Source: Kiloniellaceae bacterium (GTDB lineage Bacteria > Pseudomonadota > Alphaproteobacteria > Kiloniellales > J153). From it: 64,000 nt of DNA. The notes beneath the pieces are model-generated. The model was not told the origin of the DNA and searched no databases. It saw only the letters and a list, made by a program, of their open reading frames with translations. The position numbers were made by a program, and so were the translations under genes. This document shows positions 16,202-24,854 of the stretch, one piece after another (positions within the stretch are counted from its first letter, which is position 1; every line of letters begins with the position of its first letter). The stretch covers positions 1-64,000 of the forward strand of contig JAJFGO010000021.1 in NCBI GenBank assembly GCA_021776095.1, written 5' to 3'.

Positions 16202-17908
16202 ATGAGCGATAAGGAACACCAAAGCAATTCGCCGGACGGCGCCGAGGCCATGGTGCGCATGCTGGCGGCCCATGGCGTGCGCCATATCTTCGGCCTGTGC
16301 GGCGATACGACCCTGCCGTTCTATGACGCGCTCTACCGCCTGGATCACGGCATGACCCACATCCTGACCCGGGACGAACGTTCCGCCGCCTACATGGCCG
16401 ACGGTTACGCGCGGGTTTCCGGCCGGGTCGGCGTGTGCGAAGGGCCCTCGGGCGGCGGCGCCACCTACATCGCACCCGGGCTGGTCGAAGCCAACGAATC
16501 CTCCGTGCCGATCCTGGCGATCACCTCCGACGTCTCGACCTCCTCGCAGGGCCGCTTTCCCTTAACCGAGCTGGATCAGGAGGGCCTGTTCCGGCCGTTG
16601 ACCAAGTGGAACGGTGTGATCCCCAAGGCCGAGATGCTGCCGCGCATGGTCCGTGCCGCCTTCCGGGCCATGACCACCGGGCGACCGGGGTCGGCCCACC
16701 TGGGCTTTCCCTTCGACGTGCAGAAGGCCGCCGTGTCGGAAGAAGAGATCTGGGCCGACAAGACCCTGGGCGCCTGGCCAGCCTGGCCCACGGCCCCGGA
16801 CGAGGGCGCGGTCGCGGCGGCCGCAGAAGCGATTCTCTCCGCCAAGCGCCCAGTCGCGATCTGCGGCGGCGGCGCGGTGATCGCCGGTGCGGAAGCCGAA
16901 CTCGACCGTCTGGCGCGGCGCCTCGACCTGGTCGTGGCGACGACCATCTCCGGTCAAGGAAGTCTCGCCGAGACTCACCCCAACTGTTTGAGCGTGGTCG
17001 GCTCCAATGGCGGCGTGCCGGCGACCCGCGCCGTAGTGGACCAGGCTGACCTGGTGATTTTTATCGGATGCCGGGCCGGCTCGGTCACGACCGAGCGTTG
17101 GCGCTCGCCCCCGCCCGGCACGCGAATCGTCCACATGGATTCCGACCCGCAGGCGATTGGCGTGAACTACGACACCGAGGTGGCGGTCCATGGCGATGCC
17201 CGCCTGGCCCTGGCCGCGCTGAACCGGGTGCTCGACGGCCGAACGGATCTTCCGGGCTTTGGCGGCGCGGCCCGCGCGGCCAAGGCCAAGGCGGAGAAAG
17301 CGGCCGCCTTCGCACCCCTGGCCGAAAGCATCGAGCGGCCGATCCGGCCCGAGCGTCTGGTCGCCGCCCTGCGCGGGGTGCTCGACGACGACGCCATTTT
17401 GGTCGCCGATCCGGGCACACCCTGCCCTTATCTTTCCGCGTTTTACGAGCTTCGCACCACGGGGCGCACGCTGTTTTCCAATCGGGCCCACGGCGCGCTG
17501 GGCTATTCGCTGTCGGCGGCGCTGGGCGCCAGCTACGGCCGGCCGGGGGTCAAGGTGGTCTCGGTCATGGGCGACGGCTCCTTCGGCTTCACCTGCGGCG
17601 AGCTGGAAACCGTGGCGCGCAGCCGCCAGCCGATCACCTTCATCGTGGTCTCCAACAGCGTCTACGGTTGGATCAAGGCCGGGCAGAAGTCAGGCTTCGG
17701 CGGGCGCTATTATTCGGTCGATTTCGATACCACCGACCATGCCGCGGTCGCCACCGCCTTCGGCGTGAAAAGCTGGCGGGTCGAGGGCCCGGCGGCCTTA
17801 CAAGGCGTCTTGCGGGAAGCGGTCAACCATCCTGGGCCCAGCCTGGTCGACGTCATCTGCCAACCGTTGCATGAAGCCAATGCGCCGGTCAGCGAGTGGG
17901 TCGCGTGA
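16202..17908 (+). CDS. Thiamine diphosphate-dependent enzyme, acetolactate synthase-like
   Basis: A protein of about 568 residues with the three-domain ThDP decarboxylase plan. The N-terminal Pyr domain has the activating glutamate in TRDERSAAYMADGYAR, the middle domain has PVAICGGGAVIAG, and the C-terminal PP domain has the metal-ThDP motif GDGSFGF ending about 28 residues later in SNSVYGW. Relatives include acetolactate synthase, sulfoacetaldehyde acetyltransferase, glyoxylate carboligase and benzoylformate decarboxylase; the sequence alone does not choose. It opens a rightward operon with an enolase-superfamily enzyme, a DadA-like oxidoreductase and a TRAP transporter, so a catabolic 2-keto-acid decarboxylase or lyase is more likely than branched-chain synthesis. 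The start MSDKEH has GAGGGGG upstream. Confidence 0.9.
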   Translation: MSDKEHQSNSPDGAEAMVRMLAAHGVRHIFGLCGDTTLPFYDALYRLDHGMTHILTRDERSAAYMADGYARVSGRVGVCEGPSGGGATYIAPGLVEANESSVPILAITSDVSTSSQGRFPLTELDQEGLFRPLTKWNGVIPKAEMLPRMVRAAFRAMTTGRPGSAHLGFPFDVQKAAVSEEEIWADKTLGAWPAWPTAPDEGAVAAAAEAILSAKRPVAICGGGAVIAGAEAELDRLARRLDLVVATTISGQGSLAETHPNCLSVVGSNGGVPATRAVVDQADLVIFIGCRAGSVTTERWRSPPPGTRIVHMDSDPQAIGVNYDTEVAVHGDARLALAALNRVLDGRTDLPGFGGAARAAKAKAEKAAAFAPLAESIERPIRPERLVAALRGVLDDDAILVADPGTPCPYLSAFYELRTTGRTLFSNRAHGALGYSLSAALGASYGRPGVKVVSVMGDGSFGFTCGELETVARSRQPITFIVVSNSVYGWIKAGQKSGFGGRYYSVDFDTTDHAAVATAFGVKSWRVEGPAALQGVLREAVNHPGPSLVDVICQPLHEANAPVSEWVA

Positions 17909-19041
17909 CCGCGCCACGCGACACGGTCAGCCGCATGACCGTCCATCACCTTAGTTTGCCGGTGAACCGGCCGCGCGACCACGGCAGCGGCACGGTCGCC
18001 GGCGCGGTCGAGATCGTGCTGTTGCGCCTGGATACGGCCGGCGGCTTGGTCGGCTGGGGCGAAGCCTCGCCCTGGGCGGTCTTCACCGGCACCGCCGAGG
18101 CCGCCGCGGCGGCCCTGGACCGCTACCTTCGGCCCTTGATCCTGGGCGCCGACCCGCGCAACCTGGCCGGGGTCATGGCCGGGGCGGACAGGACCCTGGT
18201 CGGTCACCCGGAGGCCAAGGCGGCCATGGAGACCGCCCTCCTGGACCTGCTCGGCCGCATGAGCGGCCTGCCGGTTTATGCCCTGCTGGGCGGGCGCTGC
18301 CGGGAGACGATTCCGCTCTCTGTCTCGCTTGCCGATCCGGACTTCGCCGCCGATCTGGATTTGCTGGCCCGGATCCGGGCAGAGGGTGTGGGCATCATCA
18401 AGCTCAAGACCGGCACCAAGGATCACCGCTTCGATCTGGACCGGCTGGAGCGCTTGCGCGCCGACCACGAGGATCTGGATATCCGGGTCGACTACAACCA
18501 GGGCATGGCGGCGCACGAGGCTCTGCGCCGCCTGCGCGATGTCGAGGCCTTCCGCGTGAGCTTCATCGAACAGCCGGTACAGGGCCGCGAGCGGGAGGCC
18601 ATGGCGGCCCTGACCGCCGCCCTGAACACCCCGATCCTGGCCGACGAAAGCGTGTTCGACCCGGAAGACGCGGTCCGCGCGGTGCGCGACCGGGTGGCCA
18701 ATCTGTTTTCGGTAAAGATCATGAAATCCGGCGGCCCGCGCCGTGGCCTGGCGGTCGCCGCGATCGGCGCCGCCGCGGGCATCGCTTGTTATGGTGGCGA
18801 CATGTTCGAAAGCGGCATCGCCCATCTGGCTGGCAGCCACATGATCGCGGCGGCACCCAATATCTCGCTGGGCTGCGAGTTCTATCAGGCACGCTGGTAT
18901 TTGGCGCAGGACGTCTTGGCTAAGCCGTTTCCCATCGACGACGGAAAGGTCATTGTGCCCGAGACGCCTGGCCTCGGTATCGAGGTTGACGAGGCGGTGG
19001 TGCGCGCCCACGCCCTGACCAGCCGGGATCACTGCGCGTGA
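17905..19041 (+). CDS. Enolase-superfamily muconate cycloisomerase/dehydratase-like enzyme
   Basis: Counting from the internal ATG at 17935, it has K156 and K158 in the KxK motif IIKLKTG, metal ligands D186 (VDYNQ), E212 (IEQP) and D237 (ADES), and lysines K261/K264 in VKIMKSGG, the pattern of the MLE subgroup. That group includes cis-3-hydroxyproline dehydratase, dipeptide epimerases and cycloisomerases. A GTG at 17905 overlaps the previous stop as GTGA and is taken as start, but the ATG at 17935 begins closer to the family N-terminus. The following DadA-like gene suggests an amino-acid-type substrate. Confidence 0.88.
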   Translation: MTAPRDTVSRMTVHHLSLPVNRPRDHGSGTVAGAVEIVLLRLDTAGGLVGWGEASPWAVFTGTAEAAAAALDRYLRPLILGADPRNLAGVMAGADRTLVGHPEAKAAMETALLDLLGRMSGLPVYALLGGRCRETIPLSVSLADPDFAADLDLLARIRAEGVGIIKLKTGTKDHRFDLDRLERLRADHEDLDIRVDYNQGMAAHEALRRLRDVEAFRVSFIEQPVQGREREAMAALTAALNTPILADESVFDPEDAVRAVRDRVANLFSVKIMKSGGPRRGLAVAAIGAAAGIACYGGDMFESGIAHLAGSHMIAAAPNISLGCEFYQARWYLAQDVLAKPFPIDDGKVIVPETPGLGIEVDEAVVRAHALTSRDHCA

Positions 19042-20291
19042 GTGCCGACGACACCAAGACAGTCGCCATCGTCGGCGCCGGAATCGTCGGCGTCTCGACC
19101 GCCATATGGTTGCAGCGCGCCGGTTATCGGGTGGTACTGCTCGACCGTCTGGGCCCGGCTGAAGGCACATCCCATGGCAACGCGGGGGTCTTGGCGTCGA
19201 ACGCGGTGGTGCCGGTGACGACGCCGGGCCTGATCGGCAAGGCCCCCGGCATGCTGTTTAGTCCGAACAGCCCCTTGTTCCTGCGCTGGTCGTACCTGCC
19301 GCGCCTGCTACCCTGGCTGGTCAGATACCTGAGCCATAGCAGCGCGGCGGAAACGCGGCGCATCGCCCAGGCGCTGACCCCGATCATCGGCGACAGCCTG
19401 GAGCAACACCAAGCCCTGGCCGAGGGCACCGGGGCCGAGAAGTGGATCGTGCCGTCCGTTTACAGCTATGTTTATGCCGACCGGGCGGCCTTCGAAGCCG
19501 ACGGCTTTACCTGGGCCCTGCGCCGCGAGAACGGCTTCACCTGGGACGAATTGGACGGCCCGGCCCTGCGCGCCTACGACCCCGCCTTTGGCCCAGAGGC
19601 CAATTTCGCGGCGTTGGCGCACGGCCACGGCTATATCACCGATCCCGGGCGCTATGTGAAGGATCTGGCGGCCCATGTGGAAGCCCGGGGCGGCCGGGTC
19701 ATGCGGGCCGAGGCACGCGATTTCCGGCGCGAGGCAGGCCGGATCACCGGCCTCGAGACCGATCAGGGCCCGATCGCCTGCGACAGCGCCGTTATCTCGG
19801 CCGGGGTCTGGTCCGGCCCCCTGGCCCGGCGCCTAGGCATTCGGGTGCCCATGGAGAGCGAGCGCGGGTATCATGTGGAACTGATCGGCGCCAATCCGAC
19901 GCCGCGCACGCCAACGATGATCGCGAGCGGCAAGTTCGTTATCACGCCGATGGACGGCCGGCTGCGCCTAGCCGGCCTGCTCGAGTTCGGCGGCTTGGAC
20001 GCGCCGGCCAGCCGAAAACCCTTCGAGCTGCTGCTCAGGGGCGCCAAGCGCGCGATGCCCGGCCTGACCTGGCAGGACACCCGCGAATGGATGGGGCATC
20101 GCCCGGCGCCAAGCGATTCGATCCCCCTGATCGGCCCGGTGCCGGGTATCGCCGGAGCCTATCTGGGCTTTGGCCATCATCACATCGGACTGACCGGCGG
20201 ACCCAAGACCGGGCGGTTGCTGGCCGGCCAAATTTCGGGCCAGCGGAGCAACATGGACCTTGCGCCCTACCGCCCGGAACGGTTTTCATAG
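19038..20291 (+). CDS. D-amino acid dehydrogenase-like FAD oxidoreductase (DadA family)
   Basis: A 417-residue DAO-family flavoprotein. The FAD-binding motif VAIVGAGIVGVSTAIWL opens the protein, GTSHGNAGVL follows as in DadA, and GFGHHHIGLTGGPKTGRLLA closes it. It should oxidise a D-amino acid or a cyclic imino acid such as hydroxyproline and pass electrons to the respiratory chain. It starts with GTG in a GTGA overlap with the preceding gene, so the two are translationally coupled. The binding protein of the TRAP transporter follows after 42 bp, making import and oxidation of one compound likely. Confidence 0.9.
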   Translation: MSADDTKTVAIVGAGIVGVSTAIWLQRAGYRVVLLDRLGPAEGTSHGNAGVLASNAVVPVTTPGLIGKAPGMLFSPNSPLFLRWSYLPRLLPWLVRYLSHSSAAETRRIAQALTPIIGDSLEQHQALAEGTGAEKWIVPSVYSYVYADRAAFEADGFTWALRRENGFTWDELDGPALRAYDPAFGPEANFAALAHGHGYITDPGRYVKDLAAHVEARGGRVMRAEARDFRREAGRITGLETDQGPIACDSAVISAGVWSGPLARRLGIRVPMESERGYHVELIGANPTPRTPTMIASGKFVITPMDGRLRLAGLLEFGGLDAPASRKPFELLLRGAKRAMPGLTWQDTREWMGHRPAPSDSIPLIGPVPGIAGAYLGFGHHHIGLTGGPKTGRLLAGQISGQRSNMDLAPYRPERFS

Positions 20292-20333
20292 GTCCACGAA
20301 GAACGAATTAAACGAGAAACAGGGAGATACATC

Positions 20334-21323
20334 ATGGGATTCGTTAAAGACCTAATGGCCGGCGCGGCCACCTTTGGCCTTCTGGTCGGGTTCGCAGCCT
20401 CGGTATCGGCGGCTGAGAAGTGGGATATGCCGATGGCATATTCGGCATCCAACTTCCACTCGGCCACGGGCGCCGAGTTTGCAAAATGCGTTACCACGGG
20501 CACAGGCGGCGCCATTGAAGTCGTTACCCACCCGGGCGGATCGTTGTTCAAAGGCGCCGACATCAAGCGTGCCATTCAGACCGGACAGGTTGCCATTGGC
20601 GAGCGTTTACTTTCCGGCCACCAGAATGAAAATACCTTGTTCGGTTTCGATTCCGTACCATTCCTGGCAACGTCTTTCGACGATTCCGCCAAGCTGTGGA
20701 AAGCCGCTAAGCCGACCTTGACCAAGATTTTGGACGAACAGAATCTTGTCCTGCTCTACGCCGTTCCATGGCCGCCGCAAGGATTGTACTTCAAGAAAGA
20801 AGTTAATTCGGTCGCCGATATGAAAGGCATCAAGTTCCGTTCCTACAACACCGCGACGGCGCGCCTGGCCGAATTAGCGGAAATGCTCCCGGTCACCATT
20901 GAAGCCGCGGAAATTTCACAGGCCTTCGCGACCGGCGTCGCCGAATCCATGATTTCATCCGGGTCCACGGGCTATGACCGCAAAGTATGGGAAAGCCTGA
21001 CGCACTTCTACGAAGTCGATGCCTGGTTGCCGCGCAACTACGTCATGGTCAACAAAGACACCTGGAACGACACCAGCAATGCCAATCAGAGCGTCATCCA
21101 GGGCTGTGCCGGATTGGCCGAGTACGCCGGTAACTATCGAGCCATCGAATACACCCAGTTCACGCTGAACGGCCTGAAGGCCGGTGGCATGACCGTTGGC
21201 CCGGCCGGCGATAAATTGGTGGCGGACTTGAAAAAGATCGGCGAAACGATGACCTCCGAGTGGCTGACGAAGACCGGCGCGGAAGGCAAAGCGATCGTCG
21301 ATGCTTTCAAAGCCATGCAATAA
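20334..21323 (+). CDS. TRAP transporter periplasmic binding protein (DctP family)
   Basis: A 329-residue protein with a Sec signal peptide ending near SVSAAEKWDMP. It has the DctP-family features: FAKCV, GALEV-like GGAIEVVTHPGGSLFKGADIKRAIQTG (in pieces), PWPPQGLYF, MKGIKFRSYN with the arginine that clamps the ligand carboxylate, and EAAEISQAFATGVAESMISS. DctP proteins bind carboxylates, amino acids or sugar acids. A GGGAGA ribosome site lies just upstream of the ATG. Codon use is slightly more A/T-rich than in the surrounding enzymes, as often seen in highly expressed binding proteins. Confidence 0.92.
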   Translation: MGFVKDLMAGAATFGLLVGFAASVSAAEKWDMPMAYSASNFHSATGAEFAKCVTTGTGGAIEVVTHPGGSLFKGADIKRAIQTGQVAIGERLLSGHQNENTLFGFDSVPFLATSFDDSAKLWKAAKPTLTKILDEQNLVLLYAVPWPPQGLYFKKEVNSVADMKGIKFRSYNTATARLAELAEMLPVTIEAAEISQAFATGVAESMISSGSTGYDRKVWESLTHFYEVDAWLPRNYVMVNKDTWNDTSNANQSVIQGCAGLAEYAGNYRAIEYTQFTLNGLKAGGMTVGPAGDKLVADLKKIGETMTSEWLTKTGAEGKAIVDAFKAMQ

Positions 21324-21328
21324 ACTTG

Positions 21329-21356
21329 CTGGGAGGCCGCTGCGGCGGCCTCCCAG
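21329..21356 (+). promoter_or_regulatory. Stem-loop after the TRAP binding-protein gene
   Basis: CTGGGAGGCCGC (21329-21340) and GCGGCCTCCCAG (21345-21356) form a perfect 12-bp stem with a TGCG tetraloop, 5 bp after the dctP stop and before dctQ. There is no T-tract. The position indicates an mRNA-stability or partial-termination element favouring excess binding protein over the two membrane subunits. Confidence 0.75.
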
Positions 21357-21391
21357 TACCTACCGCAAACCTAAGGTGGGGGGGATGGGAT

Positions 21392-21928
21392 ATGAATTCG
21401 TTTGGGCACTTCGCGCGTTCGGTCCTGGATCGGGTCTATTTGTTTAGCGGCGTAGTCGCCGCCCTTTTTCTAATCGCTATCCTGTCGCTGATCGTTGTTC
21501 AGATGTTGGCCCGCTGGACTGGCGAAGTGTTTTCTGGAGCCCCGGACTACGCCGGCTACTGCATGGCGGCCGCATCGTTCTTTGCTTTTGCCCACGCACT
21601 CAACCGTGGCGCCCATATTCGCGTCAGCATGCTTCTTAATGCGGTAGGTTCGAAAATCCGCCGCTTGTTGGACATTTGGTGCTTTGCCATTGCCTCGGGG
21701 CTGGGCTGGTACTTTTGCTATTACGCGATAAAAGCCACTTATTGGTCTTGGAAATTCAAAGATATCAGTCAGGGCCAGGACGCGACCGCGTTGTGGATTC
21801 CGCAATCCGCCATGGTCCTCGGCAGCATTATTTTCGCCATCGCGTTGACCGACCACCTGATCCACGTCTTGATTTCAGGCGATCACCGCATCGAATCCGA
21901 TGTGCTCGAACAGAGCCATGGGGAGTAA
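21392..21928 (+). CDS. TRAP transporter small permease (DctQ family)
   Basis: A 178-residue membrane protein with four hydrophobic segments (about residues 15-37, 50-70, 88-110 and 133-155), the usual DctQ topology. It has DYAGYCMAAASFFAFAHAL and GAHIRVSMLL, matching the conserved HIRVD-like motif of the family. It bridges the binding protein and the large DctM subunit. The start at 21392 follows the G-rich GGTGGGGGGGATGGGA; longer frames read into the intergenic stem-loop. Confidence 0.9.
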   Translation: MNSFGHFARSVLDRVYLFSGVVAALFLIAILSLIVVQMLARWTGEVFSGAPDYAGYCMAAASFFAFAHALNRGAHIRVSMLLNAVGSKIRRLLDIWCFAIASGLGWYFCYYAIKATYWSWKFKDISQGQDATALWIPQSAMVLGSIIFAIALTDHLIHVLISGDHRIESDVLEQSHGE

Positions 21929-21933
21929 AGCCG

Positions 21934-23247
21934 ATGGGTGAATTTCAGCTAATCGGCATCTTTCTCTTTATCCTGTTCCTTTTGTTGGGCACCGGCGTCT
22001 GGGTCGGCTTGGCCCTACTGGGCGTGGCCTTTGTGGGCATGGAAATGTTCACGTCGCGTCCCGTCGGCGATGTCATGATCACCACGATTTGGAGCGCATC
22101 GTCGTCGTGGACTTTGACCGCCCTGCCCTTGTTCATTTGGATGGGCGAGATTCTTCACCGAACCCGGTTGTCGGAAGACATGTTCCGCGGGTTATCGCCT
22201 TGGCTGGGCCGTCTGCCGGGCGGATTGATTCACACCAATATTGTCGGATGCACGGTATTCGCGGCGGTCTCGGGATCGTCGGCGGCGACGCTGACCACAG
22301 TCGGCAAAATGTCGATTCCGGAATTGCGCAAACGCGATTACCCCGAGCAACTAATTATCGGCACGCTCACCGGCGCGGCGACGCTGGGGTTGATGATTCC
22401 GCCGTCACTGACGCTGATCGTTTATGGCGTAACCATCAACGAGTCGATCTCAAAGCTTTTTATGGCGGGAATCCTGCCGGGCCTCGTTTTGGCCTCGATG
22501 TTCATGGGCTACGTGGCGATTTATTCGCAGGTCTCGAAAAAATTTAACCCGACCCCTGAGCCAAGAATGACCTTCGCCGAAAAGGTCGCCAATTCGAAAT
22601 TCCTCATTCCGGTGATCTGTCTGATATTGGTAGTCATCGGTTCCATGTACCTGGGCTACGCCACAGCCACGGAAGCCGCGGCCTTTGGCGTGATCGGATC
22701 GTTAATATTGGCGGCGGGTCAAAGGTCGCTGACATGGTCGACCTTCACCGAAAGCCTGATGGGGGCGACGCGCACGTCGGCGATGATCGCCTTAATCCTG
22801 GCCGGCGCCGCGTTTCTCTCGCTTTCCATGGGGTTCACTGGATTGCCGCGCGCATTGGCGGAATGGATCGCGGTTCTGGAATTGAGCCGCTTCGAGTTGC
22901 TGATGGTGCTTATGGTTTTCTACATTGTCATCGGCTGCTTCCTGGATGGGATTTCATCGGTGGTGCTGACCATGGCCGTGGTCGAGCCGATGATCCGCGC
23001 TGCCGGAATCGATGTCATCTGGTTCGGCATTTTCATCGTCGTAGTCGTCGAGATGGCGCAGATCACACCGCCCATCGGATTCAATCTGTTTGTCATGCAG
23101 GGCATGACCCGCCACGAGATGAACTACATCGCGCGCGCCGCGATTCCTATGTTCCTGATTATGGTGGTGATGGTCTTTGTCCTGATCGCCTTCCCCGATC
23201 TCGCCGTCTGGCTGCCGGAGAACATGCGAGCGCAACCGGGGGGTTAA
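21934..23247 (+). CDS. TRAP transporter large permease (DctM family)
   Basis: A 437-residue membrane protein with about 12 segments. Conserved DctM elements include GVWVGLALLGVAF, SGSSAATLTTVGKMSIPELRK (in pieces), MIPPSLTLIVYG, TATEAAAFGVIGSL and QITPPIGFNLFVMQG. It carries the ion-driven transport path and works with the DctQ subunit five bases upstream and the DctP binding protein. It ends the run that begins with the ThDP enzyme at 16202. Confidence 0.94.
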   Translation: MGEFQLIGIFLFILFLLLGTGVWVGLALLGVAFVGMEMFTSRPVGDVMITTIWSASSSWTLTALPLFIWMGEILHRTRLSEDMFRGLSPWLGRLPGGLIHTNIVGCTVFAAVSGSSAATLTTVGKMSIPELRKRDYPEQLIIGTLTGAATLGLMIPPSLTLIVYGVTINESISKLFMAGILPGLVLASMFMGYVAIYSQVSKKFNPTPEPRMTFAEKVANSKFLIPVICLILVVIGSMYLGYATATEAAAFGVIGSLILAAGQRSLTWSTFTESLMGATRTSAMIALILAGAAFLSLSMGFTGLPRALAEWIAVLELSRFELLMVLMVFYIVIGCFLDGISSVVLTMAVVEPMIRAAGIDVIWFGIFIVVVVEMAQITPPIGFNLFVMQGMTRHEMNYIARAAIPMFLIMVVMVFVLIAFPDLAVWLPENMRAQPGG

Positions 23248-23584
23248 CGGGAGTCGGGCGGAGGGGCTGTCCAGGAAAATAGTTGTCCCAACGACATGGG
23301 CCGAAAAGAGTGGCTACACCCAGCCCCAAGGCTGAATTCGCCGCCGGGTTACGGCAAACGTTTGTATTGGATCATCACGACCGCCACCGTTAAACGCTTG
23401 CAGACGCACCGAAAAATGGTGGCGACCTCCCCGCGTAAGACGGATTGAATATCGTTCACGTCGCTTTGGTCTTACTCTAAACCTCTTGGCGAGGCTTGGC
23501 ATCTAGTCGGATGCGCGCCCCGACGCGCTTGCGGTACCGCAGGCTGGTGACCTTTTATGGGATTATGTGGAGAGACGAGTCAGT
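23248..23584. other. Non-coding gap between the TRAP genes and the dioxygenase gene
   Basis: No supported gene lies in these 337 bp. A perfect 10-bp palindrome CAAACGTTTG is at 23355-23364 and could be a regulator site. The last bases carry GGAGAG (23569-23574) that serve the ATG at 23585. The region probably contains the promoter of the following rightward genes. Confidence 0.5.
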
Positions 23585-24748
23585 ATGCACGCAACGGCCA
23601 GTGTCGACGACATCACAATAACCGGCGTGAAGATCGCCGACGGCGGCCTGTCCGCTGCCTGGGGCGGCGGCCACGCGCCATCGACATTCGACTGGTTCTG
23701 GCTGCGCGACCACGGCGAGGACGAGGCCAGCCTGGACCCCAAAACCCTGCAGCGCCGGGTCGAGACCTTCGCGATTCCCGCTGACCTGCGGGCCGTGAGC
23801 GCCGCGCTCGAAGCCGGCGGGCGGCGCTTGCGCCTGGAATGGTCCGACGGCGGCCCGCCCAGCCTCTATTCGTCCGAGCAGCTGGCCGCCCTGGCCGGCC
23901 TGGCGCCGGGAGACGAGGCCCTGGCACCGGATCTGCCGCGTCGGCCCTGGGCCCAAGGCAGCTTGCCCGATCCCCTGCCCAGCGTCGCCTTTCCGGAGGT
24001 CTTGGCGGGCGAGGCGGGCCGGCGGGCCTGGCTGGAGAATATTCATGTCTGGGGTTTTTCCCTGGTCACGGAGGTGCCCGGCGACGAAGCGGCGACCCGG
24101 GCCCTGGCCCTGCGGATCGGCCCGATTCGGGAGACCATCTTCGGCGGCCTTTGGACCCTGTCCGCCGAGATCGCCGAGCACGACGATACCGCCTATTCGA
24201 CCCAATTCCTGGCGCCCCATACGGATTCGACTTACAGCCACGACGCGCCGGGCCTGCAAATGTTCAACTGCCTGGAATTCGACGGTCGCGGCGGCGAGAG
24301 CATCCTGGTCGACGGCTTGGCGATCGCGGAGACCTTGCGCAACGAACGGCCGGAGGACTTCGCGATCCTGACCCGGGTCATGGTGCCGGGGCGCTATGTC
24401 GAGCCCGGCGTGCATCTGCGCGCCGAACGCCCGGCGATCCGCCTGGACGGGAACGGGGATTTCCTGCAACTCAGCTTCAACAACTACGACCGCGCGCCCT
24501 TCCGCCTGCCCGAAGCCGAGATGGCCGCGTTCTACCGCGCCTATGGCGAGCTCAACCGGCGGGTCAACGACCGGGCAAACTGGCTCACCGTGCCCCTGCG
24601 CCCCGGGACCGCCCTGATCTTCGACAATTGGCGTACTTTGCATGGCCGCATGGGCTATGCCGGAAAGCGCGTATTTTGCGGCTGCTATCATAACCGGGAG
24701 GATTTCGAGAGCCGCCTTCGGGTCAGCCGCGCAGGGCCCAAAAGCTAG
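23585..24748 (+). CDS. Gamma-butyrobetaine/trimethyllysine dioxygenase-like enzyme
   Basis: A 387-residue Fe(II)/2-oxoglutarate enzyme. Residues about 10-105 form a DUF971-type N-terminal domain (FDWFWLRDHGED), and residues 130-375 form a TauD-type jelly roll with H212 and D214 in APHTDSTY, H353 in TLHGRMGY as third iron ligand, R355 and the end CGCYHNREDFESRLR. This arrangement is that of gamma-butyrobetaine and trimethyllysine hydroxylases, which act on quaternary-ammonium compounds. The cysteine cluster that binds zinc in butyrobetaine hydroxylase is absent. It heads a run that ends with an MttB homologue, so a methylated-amine substrate is plausible. Confidence 0.88.
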   Translation: MHATASVDDITITGVKIADGGLSAAWGGGHAPSTFDWFWLRDHGEDEASLDPKTLQRRVETFAIPADLRAVSAALEAGGRRLRLEWSDGGPPSLYSSEQLAALAGLAPGDEALAPDLPRRPWAQGSLPDPLPSVAFPEVLAGEAGRRAWLENIHVWGFSLVTEVPGDEAATRALALRIGPIRETIFGGLWTLSAEIAEHDDTAYSTQFLAPHTDSTYSHDAPGLQMFNCLEFDGRGGESILVDGLAIAETLRNERPEDFAILTRVMVPGRYVEPGVHLRAERPAIRLDGNGDFLQLSFNNYDRAPFRLPEAEMAAFYRAYGELNRRVNDRANWLTVPLRPGTALIFDNWRTLHGRMGYAGKRVFCGCYHNREDFESRLRVSRAGPKS

Positions 24749-24854
24749 GTGTCAGTAGGCCTATTCCCGTGTAATATCGGACCTTCGCAGTCAACAAGAA
24801 GCGGGCTCGGTTGAAATGTCCCGCAGGGAACAAAAGAGCAATAGGGAGAATGAA

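Noticed and set aside
17710-19170. 486-codon frame on the minus strand opposite the enolase-superfamily gene
   Set aside because: Antisense shadow; the plus-strand frame has all active-site motifs and coupled starts.
23314-23502. Possible 62-residue basic protein on the minus strand in the gap before the dioxygenase gene
   Set aside because: Arg-rich, no ribosome site, no resemblance to known small proteins; more likely chance.
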